From positions 378,415 through 442,414 of the forward strand of contig NW_005199194.1 in assembly GCF_000372725.1 (NCBI RefSeq): DNA of 64,000 bases, written 5' to 3'. How positions within the stretch are numbered: position 1 is the stretch's first letter; every line of letters begins with the position of its first letter. Position numbers and translations under genes: made by a program. This DNA is from Emiliania huxleyi CCMP1516 (lineage: Eukaryota; Haptophyta; Isochrysidales; Noelaerhabdaceae). Below the pieces are notes generated by a model. The model was not told where the DNA came from, searched no databases, and worked only from the letters and a program-made list of their open reading frames with translations. Positions 1 to 11,000 of the stretch are shown here, piece by piece.

Positions 1-370
1 AGATATGCATCTCGCGTTCTCACGGTCGCTCGCCATAACCCATATACCTGACCCCGTATCGTCGCGTCATATCCGATATCCCGCCATGTCGCCATATCCC
101 ACCGTATCATCCCGGCGGGGATACCGCGAAAAAACCGTCCGACATCGGACCCCAGGGATCGGAGGTGAGTGTCTCAAAAAAGCAAGATAGTTGCGACCCG
201 CTAGCCGCCGACCACCCCCCACACAAAGAACCCTGCACAAAGATCGCACGGGCGGGGACCTGTTCCTGTTTACCCATCTCCTAGTCGATGTGTCGTTTTT
301 TTATTTATTTGTTTATGAACCCACAGCGTCGTTCTCGTTCCGATGCGGCCTGGCGCCTGGCGTGCCCCGG
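1..370. other. Window edge, no gene seen
   Basis: No ORF here resembles a protein. The stretch lies downstream of the MPV17-like gene, which is transcribed toward it, so it probably holds that gene's 3' UTR. Short T-rich runs around 295-312 are the only notable composition change. Confidence 0.5.
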
Positions 371-973
371 CTACGCGTACGAGACCCTTCTCGCCAGCGC
401 CCTGATTCGCTCTTTCGCCTCCGGCTCCACGGCGGCAGCGGCCCGGCGGTTGATGACGTAGTTCATGTAGCTGCCGTATCCCACGCCCAGCAGAGTGTTG
501 ATGAAGAGCACGCGGAATCTGAGTGGCACCACCATCAGGTTGACGAGCATGACGGGAGGGATGACGGCGTATCCCGCGCGGAGGAGCGGCTCTAGCTTTT
601 CCCGCATGTCGGCTTCAATGTGCGCAGCCGAGCCGTGCGCCGCCGTCGAGAGAAAGGCGACGTAGGCGACGTGCGAGGCGGGCATGAAGGTGAAGGTGTC
701 CACGGCGAGGCGGAGGAGAGGAGCGGGGATGGAAAACAAGGAGGGAATGCGAGCGAGCACGTTCATCCAAACGTGTAAGTTTGGCGCCATGATCACACCG
801 CTCCAAACCGCCTGCCGCGCTGTGCGGTGATGGTCCTGTTCGAGGGGCAGTACACCCGCCGTACTCTGCAAGGCCAGATCGGTCGAGGTGGAGAGGAGGC
901 CCGCCGTCGCCATCTTTGTGGGTAGTGGGTGGGTTTGCAACACGGTGTCGTAGCGCGCGAGAAGGCGGAGCAT
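371..973 (-). CDS. Mpv17/PMP22-family membrane protein
   Basis: Single-exon 200-residue protein, the usual length of the Mpv17/PMP22 family of small multi-pass proteins of the mitochondrial or peroxisomal membrane. What shows it: the N-terminal RYDTVLQTHPLPTKMATAG block (family pattern Y..L...P..TK..T.G), the central HHRTARQAVWSGVIMAPNLH block (family pattern RT.R...G....P..H.W), and the C-terminal VPLRFRVLFINTLLGVGYGSY segment with its conserved VP.R.R..... Four hydrophobic stretches are visible. Family members probably form channels or affect organelle membrane potential and mtDNA maintenance; the substrate cannot be read here. It points away from METTL5 across a long CA repeat. Organelle assignment is undecided; family assignment is firm. 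Confidence 0.85.
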   Translation of the reverse strand: MLRLLARYDTVLQTHPLPTKMATAGLLSTSTDLALQSTAGVLPLEQDHHRTARQAVWSGVIMAPNLHVWMNVLARIPSLFSIPAPLLRLAVDTFTFMPASHVAYVAFLSTAAHGSAAHIEADMREKLEPLLRAGYAVIPPVMLVNLMVVPLRFRVLFINTLLGVGYGSYMNYVINRRAAAAVEPEAKERIRALARRVSYA

Positions 974-2031
<1,058 letters not shown>

Positions 2032-2763
2032 ATGAAGCTCAAGCAGCTCGTTGGCGAGCTGCAAGGCGTGCAGACGTGGCGTCACCCAAAGTCGGAGCTC
2101 GAGCAGTATCCGACGCCGCCGGACATTGCGGCGCACATGCTGCTCGCGGCGGACGCGGAGGACGGGCTGGAGGACGCTCTGGTGGCGGACCTCGGCTGCG
2201 GAGGCGGCGTTCTCGGCATCGGCGCCGCGCTCCTGGGCGCCGCGCACGTCCTCGCCGTCGACCTCGACCCGGCAGCGCTCGAGGTGGCGGCGGAGAATGT
2301 GGAGGAGTTTGAGGTGCCCGTCTCGCTGCTGGGCTGCGACGTGGTCCAGCTCGCGATGCGGTCGGGGCCGGAGGGCGCGCCGAGCGGTGTCGCTGACGCC
2401 GAAGGAGGCGCCGACGCTGGGGCTGCGGGCGGCGCGTTTGACATTGTGCTGATGAACCCTCCGTTTGGGACGCGAAACGAGTCGCACGGCGCGGACGTGG
2501 CGTTTCTGCAGGCGGGGCTGCGGCTCTGCCGGCCCGGCGGCGCGGTCTACTCGCTGCACAAGACCTCCACCCGCCCGTTCATCGCGAAAAAGGCGGCCGA
2601 GGCCGGCGGCGAGGCCTCGGTGGTGGCGGAGCTGCGGTTCGAGATCCCCAGAATGTACAAGCACCACCGGCAGCCGAGCAAGGACGTGGCGGTCGACTTT
2701 TGGAGAGTGCAGAGAGGGGGCGGGGGCGAGGAGGCGGAGGGGGAGGAGGAGGTGCCGTCGTGA
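2032..2763 (+). CDS. METTL5: METTL5-type rRNA N6-adenosine methyltransferase
   Basis: A 243-residue class I SAM-dependent methyltransferase. METTL5 (with TRMT112) makes the single m6A mark on 18S rRNA in animals. Visible: N-terminal MKLKQLVGELQGV, the LEQYPTPPDIAAHML block specific to METTL5, SAM motif I ADLGCGGGVLGIG (about residues 58-70), acidic motif II AVDLDPAALEVA, catalytic NPPF followed by GTRN, then YSLHKTSTR and the ELRFEIP..YKHH C-terminus. I chose the ATG at 2032 because it matches the conserved METTL5 N-terminus; an upstream in-frame extension to 1795 has no family similarity. An acidic insertion of about 20 residues (GPEGAPSGVADAEGGADAGA) lies before NPPF. Intronless. The stop runs straight into a GA repeat. 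Confidence 0.93.
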   Translation: MKLKQLVGELQGVQTWRHPKSELEQYPTPPDIAAHMLLAADAEDGLEDALVADLGCGGGVLGIGAALLGAAHVLAVDLDPAALEVAAENVEEFEVPVSLLGCDVVQLAMRSGPEGAPSGVADAEGGADAGAAGGAFDIVLMNPPFGTRNESHGADVAFLQAGLRLCRPGGAVYSLHKTSTRPFIAKKAAEAGGEASVVAELRFEIPRMYKHHRQPSKDVAVDFWRVQRGGGGEEAEGEEEVPS

Positions 2764-2783
2764 GAAAGAGAGAGAGAGAGAGC

Positions 2784-2826
<43 letters not shown>
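2764..2826. repeat. (GA)n microsatellite
   Basis: Nearly pure GA repeat directly after the METTL5 stop codon, so probably in its 3' UTR or in the short gap before the ankyrin/U-box gene. Confidence 0.95.
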
Positions 2827-2828
<2 letters not shown>

Positions 2829-2906
2829 TTGAGAGAGCCTTAGAGCGCGGGGAGCAGAAAAGAAAAGCTCGAACCCGCTGGAGCCGCGCGCCTTCGTTCT
2901 TTTGGG

Positions 2907-3108
2907 ATGGAGGAGCCAAGCAGCGAGCCAGCGCCGCTGCTCGGGCAGCGCGTCGCGCTCGGCGGGCTCTCCTCCCGCCCCGCGCTAAACGGGCAGCGGG
3001 GCGTGGCGCGGAGCTTCGAGGGCGGCCGGTACGCTGTGGCGCTCGAGGGCGGCGGCGAGAGCGTGCGGGTGCGGCCGGGCAATCTGTCAGAGCTGCTGCT
3101 GTTGCTGC

Positions 3109-3159
<51 letters not shown>

Positions 3160-5103
3160 CCAGCGGTGTCGAGGGGTGGCGTGCCAGTCTCCGACGAGGT
3201 CGTGGCAGCGGCTGAGCGAGGCGAGGAGGAGGCGGTGCTGGCGTGGCTTAAGGGCGGCGGGCGGGCCGACGCGACGTACGAGAGAGGTGGGGTGAGCGGC
3301 ATCACGCTGCTGATGTCCGCCGCCGAGCTCGGCCACGAGCGGGTGGTCGAGTTGCTACTGCAGCACGGCGCAGGGGTCAACCTGCAGAGCAGCGTCCGCA
3401 TCACCGCGCTGATGACCGCCGCCGGCCAAGGCCACGAGCGGGTGGTCAACTTGCTGATACGGCACGGCGCTGAGGTCAACCTGCAGAGCAGCAACGGCAA
3501 CACCGCGCTGATGAGCGCCGCTGTCTTCGGCCACGAGCGGGTGGTCGACTTGCTGATACGGCACGGCGCGGAGGTCAACCTGCAGAGGAGCGACGGCTGC
3601 ACCGCGCTGATAGCCGCCGCCCACCGCGGCCACGAGCGGGTGGTCGACTTGCTGCTGCAGCGCGGCGCGGAGATCAACCTGCAGAACAGCATCGGCAGCA
3701 CCGCGCTGCTGCTCGCCGCCGACCAAGGCCACGAGCGGGTGGTCGAGCTGCTGATTCGGCACAGCGCGGGGATCAACCTGCAGAACAGCGGCGGCTTCAC
3801 CGCGCTGATGGCCGCTGCCCTCTTGAACCGCCCCGCCGTCGTGCGGCGTTTGTTGCGGGCGGGCGCTGACACGGCGGCGCGCATTAGTGGCAAGACGGCG
3901 CTGCAGCTGGCCAAGAGGGAGGGCCACGCCGAGTGCGTCGAGGCCTTCAAGAAGCACGTCCAGGAGGTGTTGGCGAGACGGCCCACGGCGACGGCAGCCG
4001 GCGGCGAAGGCGCAGGCGGCGCTTCCTCCGGCGGCGCTTCCTCCTCGGCTGCTTCGAGAGTCGCGAAGACGCTGTCTCCGGCGGTGGCGGCGGGGCGGGC
4101 GACGAGCGGTGTCGTGGCAGTCTCCGACGAGGTCGTGGCAGCGGCTGGGCGAGGCGAGGAGGAGGCGGTGCTGGCGTGGCTTGACAGCGGCGGGCGGGCC
4201 GACGCGACGTGCGAGAGATGCGGCGTGAGTGGCATGACGCTGCTGATGTTCGCCGCCCAGGAAGGCCGCGAGCGGGTGGTCGAGTTGCTGCTGCGGCACG
4301 GGGCGGAGATCAACTCGCAGAACAGCATCGGCAGCACCGCGCTGATGATCGCCGCCGTCTTCAACCGCTCCGCCGTCGTGCGGCGCTTGCTGCGGGCTGG
4401 CGCAGATGCGACGGCGCGCAGCGCGAGCGGCAAGACGGCGCTTCAGTACGCCAAGGAGAAGGGCCACGCCGAGTGCGTGCGCGTCATCAAGGAGCATGCG
4501 GCGGCGGCGGTGGCGGAGGCGGCGGAGGCGAGGGAGGTGGAGAGAGCGGCGGCAGAGGCGGAGGCGTCGCGGAATGCCGAGGCGCTGCTGGCGGAGGAGG
4601 AGGCGGAGAAGGAGGAGGCGGGGGAGCGCGTCAAGGAGAGCAAGAAGGGGAAGAAGAAGAAGAAGAAGGGGAAGGGCGGCGCGGGCGGCGCTGGGCCTTC
4701 GCGGGAGCCCGATGAGGCAGCGCTGGCGGCGGGAGAGGAGGCGCAGTTGGCGGCGGCGCTAGAGGAGAGCACGAGGCTGGAGGAGGAGAGGCGGGCGCCC
4801 GACGAGCAAGCGTCGTCCTCTTTGGCTGCAGAGAGGCCGCCTTCGGTGGAGGAGGAGGAGCCGCCGGCCGACTTCATCTGCCCGATCACAACCGAGGTGA
4901 TGGTCGACCCGGTGATGGCGGCGGATGGGCACTCATACGAGCGCTCGGCGATCGAGCGCTGGCTCGCGACCAAGTCGACAAGCCCACTTACGGGCGAGGA
5001 GCTCGAATTCACTCGGCTCATCCCAAATCACACACACCGCCGGATGATCCGACAGTGGCAAGAAACCGTTCGCACACCCGTCACCCGACTCCTGACCTCC
5101 TGA
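2907..5103 (+). CDS. Ankyrin-repeat U-box protein (probable E3 ubiquitin ligase)
   Basis: Probably two exons. Exon 1 starts at the ATG at 2907 and gives a short SH3-like module (GQRVALGGLSSRPALNGQRG...VRVRPGNL) common in algal ankyrin proteins. A CTG-rich tract (about 3090-3155) follows and reads as poly-Leu if translated, but is better explained as an intron ending near 3163-3174. The remainder carries two ankyrin blocks: five to six repeats with GHERVV.LL and HGAEVNLQ motifs (3290-3970) and a shorter second block (4120-4490). The start of block 2 nearly copies that of block 1 (VSDEVVAAA.RGEEEAVLAWL), implying internal duplication. A Glu/Lys-rich charged linker with a KKGKKKKKKGKG stretch precedes a C-terminal U-box (about 4866-5070; DFICPITTEVMVDPVMAADG, YERSAIERWL). 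U-boxes recruit E2 enzymes; the ankyrins presumably bind the target. The exon 1 join is the weak point. Confidence 0.8.
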
Positions 5104-5596
5104 GACACGCTTCGATGCTTGTCAGGCACTGCTCTCTGCTAGTCAGAGTGGTCAAATTGTTGCTTGTTGGTGACAATCATCGCCTCCATGGGTTTGTTGT
5201 TTTTTTGAGCGCCGCGTAGACCTCGCGCCGGCAGTTGTGACCATTCCTGGATAAAGCAGACACCAGACCTCGGTTTCCCATAGGGTTTCTGCTGCGGTTT
5301 CCCATCGCGGTTTCCCATAGCCGAAAACCCAGGGGTCGGTCGGTTTCTGCCGCGCGCTCTGTTTTTTCTGGGATCTGTTTTCTGGGACACCCGCCTCGAT
5401 TTCCCGTGGGATCTGCCTGTGGGTCTGGTTTCTGCGGTGTGAAGACATCTCCCGCTTCGTCCTAATGAGCTCATTCCGGCCAATGAACAGGTGTACCCCC
5501 GTCCGAACCCGGGGGTATCGAGCACGAAATCACAGAGAGAAAGAACATTGCGCCGTGACGGGATATGTTATCTGGGATCTGCTTTTTCGGTCCCCG
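5104..5596. other. Spacer before the KDZ-associated gene
   Basis: No gene seen. Around 5265-5330 a short degenerate tandem repeat of CGGTTTCCCAT type appears, followed by related GGGATCTG/TTTCTGGG words up to about 5590. These may belong to the transposon relic downstream. Confidence 0.5.
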
Positions 5597-6583
5597 ATGG
5601 CGAGCTGGCTCGACGATCTCGGTCTCAACGAGCTCGAACACATCAAGGATGGCGCAAGTGCCTTCGCGCAGGAGCTCCACCCAATCAACTCGGCGGAGGA
5701 TTTCATCAGCTTCGTGGTTGCGCTCAACCTCTACCCACCTGGGACGCCCTTACGCGCTGAGCGTATTGCTGGGGAGATGCCGGCAGGCCTCTCCGCTCCT
5801 GCGGTGCGGTATCTGCTAAGCAAGCTGCCCATTGTCGATCGGCTTGCCTCCCAGCTTCGCGACGACCCGAGCCGCAAGACCGTTCGGCTCGTGCCGGACG
5901 TGGAGCACTGCGTGGCGTGTGGCCTCGCTGGGGAGGCGGTACCCCTGGTGGTCAAGCGGGCTGACAAATGCTCATCTCCAACGGTCTATGCGGAGCACGG
6001 GCGACTGAAGGGCGAGCTCAATGGCCTCTCCTGCCCTCGGTGCTCCGCGTGGCACAGCATGTCGTACGCTGAGGGCGGCACGCGCATCCCACCTGGCAAG
6101 CAGGTGCCCTACCCAGGGGCGACTGCATCCTCACGCCGCTGGATCCAGCTTTCCCAGAGCACCGTGTTCGAGAATTCGCTGCTCGACAGGTTGTCGGCAC
6201 AGATGGTGCAATCTCACACCGGCTTCGAGACCTTCTGTCACGAGTGGGCAATGCGGTGCGGCGAGTCAAAGGATCTCGCCCATACGATGCGGCGACGCCT
6301 TGGGCACACCTGGTTAGCGTGGTCGCTCCAGCGCTGGCGCGACGAGAATGCGTCGCGGGCGGGGGAGCCGCTACCATTCGAGCCGCTGGGCTTCACATCC
6401 GACGAGCAGCTCGATGCGACTTTGCTCGAGCAGTGCCAAGGTCGAGATGCGAGTGGCTGCCTCAAGCCCGAGTGCCTGCTGTCCCGCTTCACCGCATTTT
6501 GGGCGGGAGAGCACGCGTCGCGCTGCCTCAATCCCATGTGTCGGCTGCGCCTAGCTGCGCCTTTAGGAACGACCATGCTCTAG
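5597..6583 (+). CDS. KDZ-transposase-associated cysteine-cluster protein (CxC5/CxC6-like), truncated
   Basis: 328 residues from the ATG at 5597 (MASWLDDLG). An all-helical N-terminal part (ELHPINSAEDFISFVVALNL) is followed by paired cysteine clusters, HCVACG and LSCPRCSAWHS, then RRWIQLSQSTVFENSLLDRL, a hydrophobic segment, and a C-terminal Cys/His region (CLKPECLL ... CLNPMC). This order (C..C, C..C, W-I-Q-L-S, F-E..L) fits the CxC5-like cysteine cluster found with KDZ transposases, best known in fungi. No KDZ transposase core (DDE) is encoded in the following 1.4 kb, so this looks like a relic or a detached accessory gene. The family name rests on motif memory, not on a search. Confidence 0.6.
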   Translation: MASWLDDLGLNELEHIKDGASAFAQELHPINSAEDFISFVVALNLYPPGTPLRAERIAGEMPAGLSAPAVRYLLSKLPIVDRLASQLRDDPSRKTVRLVPDVEHCVACGLAGEAVPLVVKRADKCSSPTVYAEHGRLKGELNGLSCPRCSAWHSMSYAEGGTRIPPGKQVPYPGATASSRRWIQLSQSTVFENSLLDRLSAQMVQSHTGFETFCHEWAMRCGESKDLAHTMRRRLGHTWLAWSLQRWRDENASRAGEPLPFEPLGFTSDEQLDATLLEQCQGRDASGCLKPECLLSRFTAFWAGEHASRCLNPMCRLRLAAPLGTTML

Positions 6584-8035
6584 AGAGCTCATAAACAGAC
6601 AACGCAGTGCGCTTAGCATGTGCGCTGGCTTGGCGCGTGGTCTCTCTGTACACAGCAGGAGGTATGGGCGAGGGTCGACCTCACTCGCCGCCGTTCATTA
6701 CGGCAGACGCGGTCGGCCCCGTCTCGACGCCCTCAAGGGCGGGGGACGGGCCACGACATGCCGCCCTCCGAGTAGTTATGGAGGTATGTGGCGCCGTCAA
6801 CACGCTCCCGAGTAAGTCGGTGTGACTGGGAGCGCCCCGCACGACTACCCGTCCTAGATGGGGATCGTGGTGTTCGTGTGGGGCAACAGGCGAGTGCGGC
6901 GCGCTCCACGGTCAATCTCTGACCCTTCGGCCCGCGTGGCGTAGGGCCTGAGAGACGGCCGCCGAGGATGTCGGGCGGGTTCGGTTCGGTCGAATGGACC
7001 TGTCACTGATGACACCGGACTCGACTGGGGCGTTGCCGGAGGCGATGGCGGGAGGGCACTCGATGGGCCCGCCATCGACCACTGATGGGAGATTGGCGCG
7101 TGGGCCATGGTTGTTGGGCGCGTGGGCCGAGGTGGTTGGCGCGTGGGCCAAGGGTGGACGAGGATGGCCAAGGCTGGCCGAGATAGGCCGAGGTTGGCCG
7201 AGATCGGCCGAGGTCGGCCGAGGTTGGCCGAGATTGGCCGAGATTGGCCGAGATTGGCCGAGATTGGCCGAGGTGGGCCGAGATCGGCCGAGGCTGTCCA
7301 GAGATCCGCCGAGAGCGTCCCTCACTCGCCTCTTTCTGTGTAGGGACTTTGAGTAGATGCTTGACTAGTCTCACGCTCGGATTCAGACTCAGAGAGATCC
7401 ACTGGCTGCTACCAGACCAGCTCTGGGCGCACGCCAGATGGGCAGGTTGATCGATCCACTCGTGGTCGATCTTTCAATTGCCTTGCGCGACGCATGATTT
7501 CGGCCGATGTCGTCGATGGGGCAACAATGGTCGATTGACGACACGGTCGGAGTAATGCTCTTCGACGTCGAAGCAGCAGTCCGTATGGGCAGGATCTTCA
7601 ACTCGCTCAGTTAAAATTTGGGTCACGACGAAGCAGCAATCAGGTCGGCAGCTGCTATCGTTTAAGTCGACAGTGGCAACGGTGAGTGCAACTGTGGCGT
7701 GCTTGCCACCCAAGCGAGTGTAGGCCCGACTCGCGTCGGGTGCTATTTCCTCATCGTCATCGCTACGGCGGGGGCGGATACCAAACAACTCTATTTGTTA
7801 CCTTGGAGCACTTGAAGGAGCGCAAATTATTTGGGAGTCTCGGAAAATTCTTTCTTCGGTTCTTTTTAAAACCCGGCCTCTCAACCTATAAGGGGCCGTT
7901 GTCTGCTGTGCCTTTTGTGGTGCTTGTTCGTGCCAGTCTGCTGTGAGATGGCTTTGGGTACAATTCTTTTTCTGGAGCTTGGCTCCAGTCACCAGGGCGG
8001 GCCGACGCTCTCAGCTCTCGCCAAAGCGGCCCGCC
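6584..8035. other. Spacer with GGCCGAGATT minisatellite; RPN1 upstream region
   Basis: No coding sequence supported. The main feature is a 10-bp minisatellite (7155-7300). Near the 3' end, AATTCTTT words occur at about 7846 and 7955, inside the likely RPN1 promoter or 5' UTR. The AT-rich stretch 7790-7965 stands out from the GC-rich background. Confidence 0.55.
7155..7300. repeat. 10-bp minisatellite, unit GGCCGAGATT/GGCCGAGGTT
   Basis: About 14 head-to-tail copies of GGCCGAGRTY with few variants. As 10 is not a multiple of 3, all frames stay open with a 10-residue period; those ORFs are artefacts. Confidence 0.95.
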
Positions 8036-11000
8036 ATGGCGCCCAAAGAGGACCCCAAGGCCCCCGCCGCGGCCGCGGACAAGGCTGCCGACAAGAAGAA
8101 GAAGAAGAAGGAGGAGGAGGAGGTGTCGGAGGAGGACGCAGCGCTGATTGAGAAGATGCAGCTGCTCGTGACGCGGTGCTCGGACGTGGAGAAGGGGATC
8201 CGGGTCAACGCGCTGACGGAGATGTCGCGCGAGATCCGCGAGGCCACCTCGTCGATGACCTCCGTTCCCAAGCCGCTCAAGTTTCTCCGGCCGCACTACC
8301 CGACCCTCAAGCAGATCCACACCGGCGGCGGTGACGAGGAGGTGGGCAGCCGCCGGCGCCGCGCGCCGTGCGCGTGCGTCCGCCGCCCGCCCGACGGCCC
8401 GCCCCCCTCGCCGCAGGTCCAAAAGATGCTCGCCGACGTGCTCTCGGTGCTCGCGATGACCTATGCCGAGGCGCGCCCCAGCCGCCCCGTCGCAAGCGCC
8501 TCCCCAGCGGGCGGTCTCAGCATCACCGCCCTTCCCCGGCGCAGCTGGCCGCCCCACTCCCTCACCACGCACGGCGTACCACACGCCGCGCGGCCTCGCG
8601 CGCACCCCACTCAAAGCAGCGCCGCCCGAATCACCCCGCTCCCCGCACCTACCAAGTTGGGCAAGGCCCAGCGGAGCCCGCAACGCCGTCGGAGCCCGGC
8701 TCTCTTCCTCCCCACAAGCCGTGTCCGACAACACCCTGCCCCGCAGGACGACGGCGCGCGCGAGTCGCTGCGCTACAAGCTCATCGGGGCGGGCGGCAAG
8801 GTTGGCGCGTGGGGGCACGAGTACGTCCGCCACCTCGCCGCCGAAGTCGGCGAGGAGTACAACGCGCGCCTCGCCGCCGCAGACGCCGCCGCGGACCGCG
8901 CGCGCGAGACGGAGGCGGCCAAGGAGGAGGGGGGCGAGGCGGCGGAGATGGAGACGGCGGAGGCGGAGGGTGCGGCTCCTCTCCTCCCGGCGGAGGAGCT
9001 GCTGCCCCTCGTGACGGGCGAGATGGTCCCCTTCTTCATCGCGTCAAACGCAGAGTCGGAGGCGATCGACCTACTGATGGAGTGTGGGCAGGCGGGTCGC
9101 CACACACCTCCCCAACACCTCCCCGACACCTCCCCGACACCTCCCCGACACCTCCCGTAGACACTCCCCCCAAAAACCTCAAAAAAACGTTCAAGACGTT
9201 TTGGGGGGGGGGGGGGGACCCGGGGGGCGGGTTTAACGGGGACCGGGCCATTCCCCCAAGACAAGGCCGGGCGGGGGTTTTTCCTCTTTGGGAACCCCCC
9301 CCCCCCCCGGAACCATTTTTTGGAACCCCCCCCCCCCGAACCACTTTCGGACCCCCCCCCCCCCCTCCTCCTCCTCCTCCCTCCCGCAGCTCGACGCCCT
9401 ACCCCCGCACGTCGACGAGGCCAACCAGGAGCGGGTCGTCCTCTACCTCGTGCAGGCTTCCTCCTACGTGGCCGGAAGCCCACCTCTCCCCATCTCTCCC
9501 CATCTCTCCCCACCTCTCCCCATCTCTCCCCATCTCTCCCCACCTCTCCCCATCTCTCCCCATCTCTCCCCACCTCTCCCCACCTCTCCCCATCTCTCCC
9601 CACCTCTCCCCACCTCTCCCCACATCTCTCCCCACCTCTCCCCACCTCTCCCCATCTCTCCCCATCTCTCCCCACATCTCTCCCCACCTCTCGTCCAGGT
9701 CGCCTCCTACGTGGCCGAGGTGTGAACAGCGCCTCTTCACACCTCTGCTGTGAACAGGTCTCCTCCTACGTGGCCGAGCCCGAGGACGCGCAGGCAGTGT
9801 CCCAGTAGTGCCCCTCCCAACAGTGTCGTTGCGCGCCCCCGCCCCCGCCGCTGCCGCCTTCGCCCCCGCCCTCGCCCCCACCCTCCGCCTCGCCCTCCCC
9901 CCCACCGTCTGTCTCGCCCTCCCCTCCCCCATCGCCACCTCCCCCGCCGCGCAGGTGCTGCAGGTGGCCATCGCCATCCTGCGCAAGCTGCGCCGCTTCC
10001 CGGAGGCGATGCGGCTCGCCCTGCGGCTTCGGGATGACGACGCCATCTCCGAGATCATGACGGCGTGCGACGACCCCCTCGTCTCCAAGCAGATGGCCTA
10101 CATGCTCGCGCGGCAGGGCGTGCGGTCGGGGACCCTAGAAGCTCATAGAAGCCAGAAGACGCACTCTTGCGCACTAGCGGTACGAAGTTTGCTCGCTTGC
10201 GCGGGTTGCTTTGTGCCAAGCAGCGCTTCTGCCACCAGCACCGCTGACTGGCAGCCCGAGCCAACTAGCCCTCGAGAGTGACACGTACTCCGCCGTACTC
10301 GGCCGCATCCCGCTGTACTCACTGTACTCGTAGCCCCTCGCGCCTCACGCGGTGCTCTGGGCGCGCCGCACGACCACCGCAGTCCCGGCACGAGGTCGGC
10401 GTATTCTGCACGAGATTAGGCCCGAGATCGACGGGCTGGCGGAGGAGCTCGACCGGGTGATGGACGGGGCGCGTGGCGGCGGAGCACCTCACCACTCCGC
10501 CGTCAAAGGAACACGCGAGTCACGGCGTGGCCCGAGGGCGCGTTGTCCTAGGCGCACTTGCCGGAGCACTTCCACGAGCTCGCTCGCGACCTGGACGTCC
10601 TCGAGCCAAAGACACCGGACGACATCTACAAGTCGCACCTCGAGAAGCGGCCCGCCTCGGCCGCCGCCGTCGACTCTGCGCGCGCCAACCTCGCGTCCAC
10701 CTTCGTCAACGCGTTTGTCAACCTCGGCTTCGGCGCGGACAAGCTGATGCTGCCCGAGGGCAACAAGTGGCTCTACAAGAACAAGGAGCATGGCATGACC
10801 TCCGCCGCCGCCTCCCTCGGCGCGCTACGCCATCTCCCCACATCTCCCCCACATCTCCCCACATCTCCCGCCGCCTCCCTCGGCGCGCGGCGGCTCCGCG
10901 ACAGCGCGCCATGGCGACGTGCCCGTCCCTCTCCTCTTGACTGGGCGGCCACCTCCTCGGCCTCTAGGCGGCTCCTCTCCCTACCCCCCCCAGTACCCAA

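Noticed and set aside
6854..7374. Overlapping ORFs with a 10-residue repeat (SRPISANLGQ-like)
   Set aside because: Produced by a 10-bp minisatellite that leaves all frames open; no other protein character.
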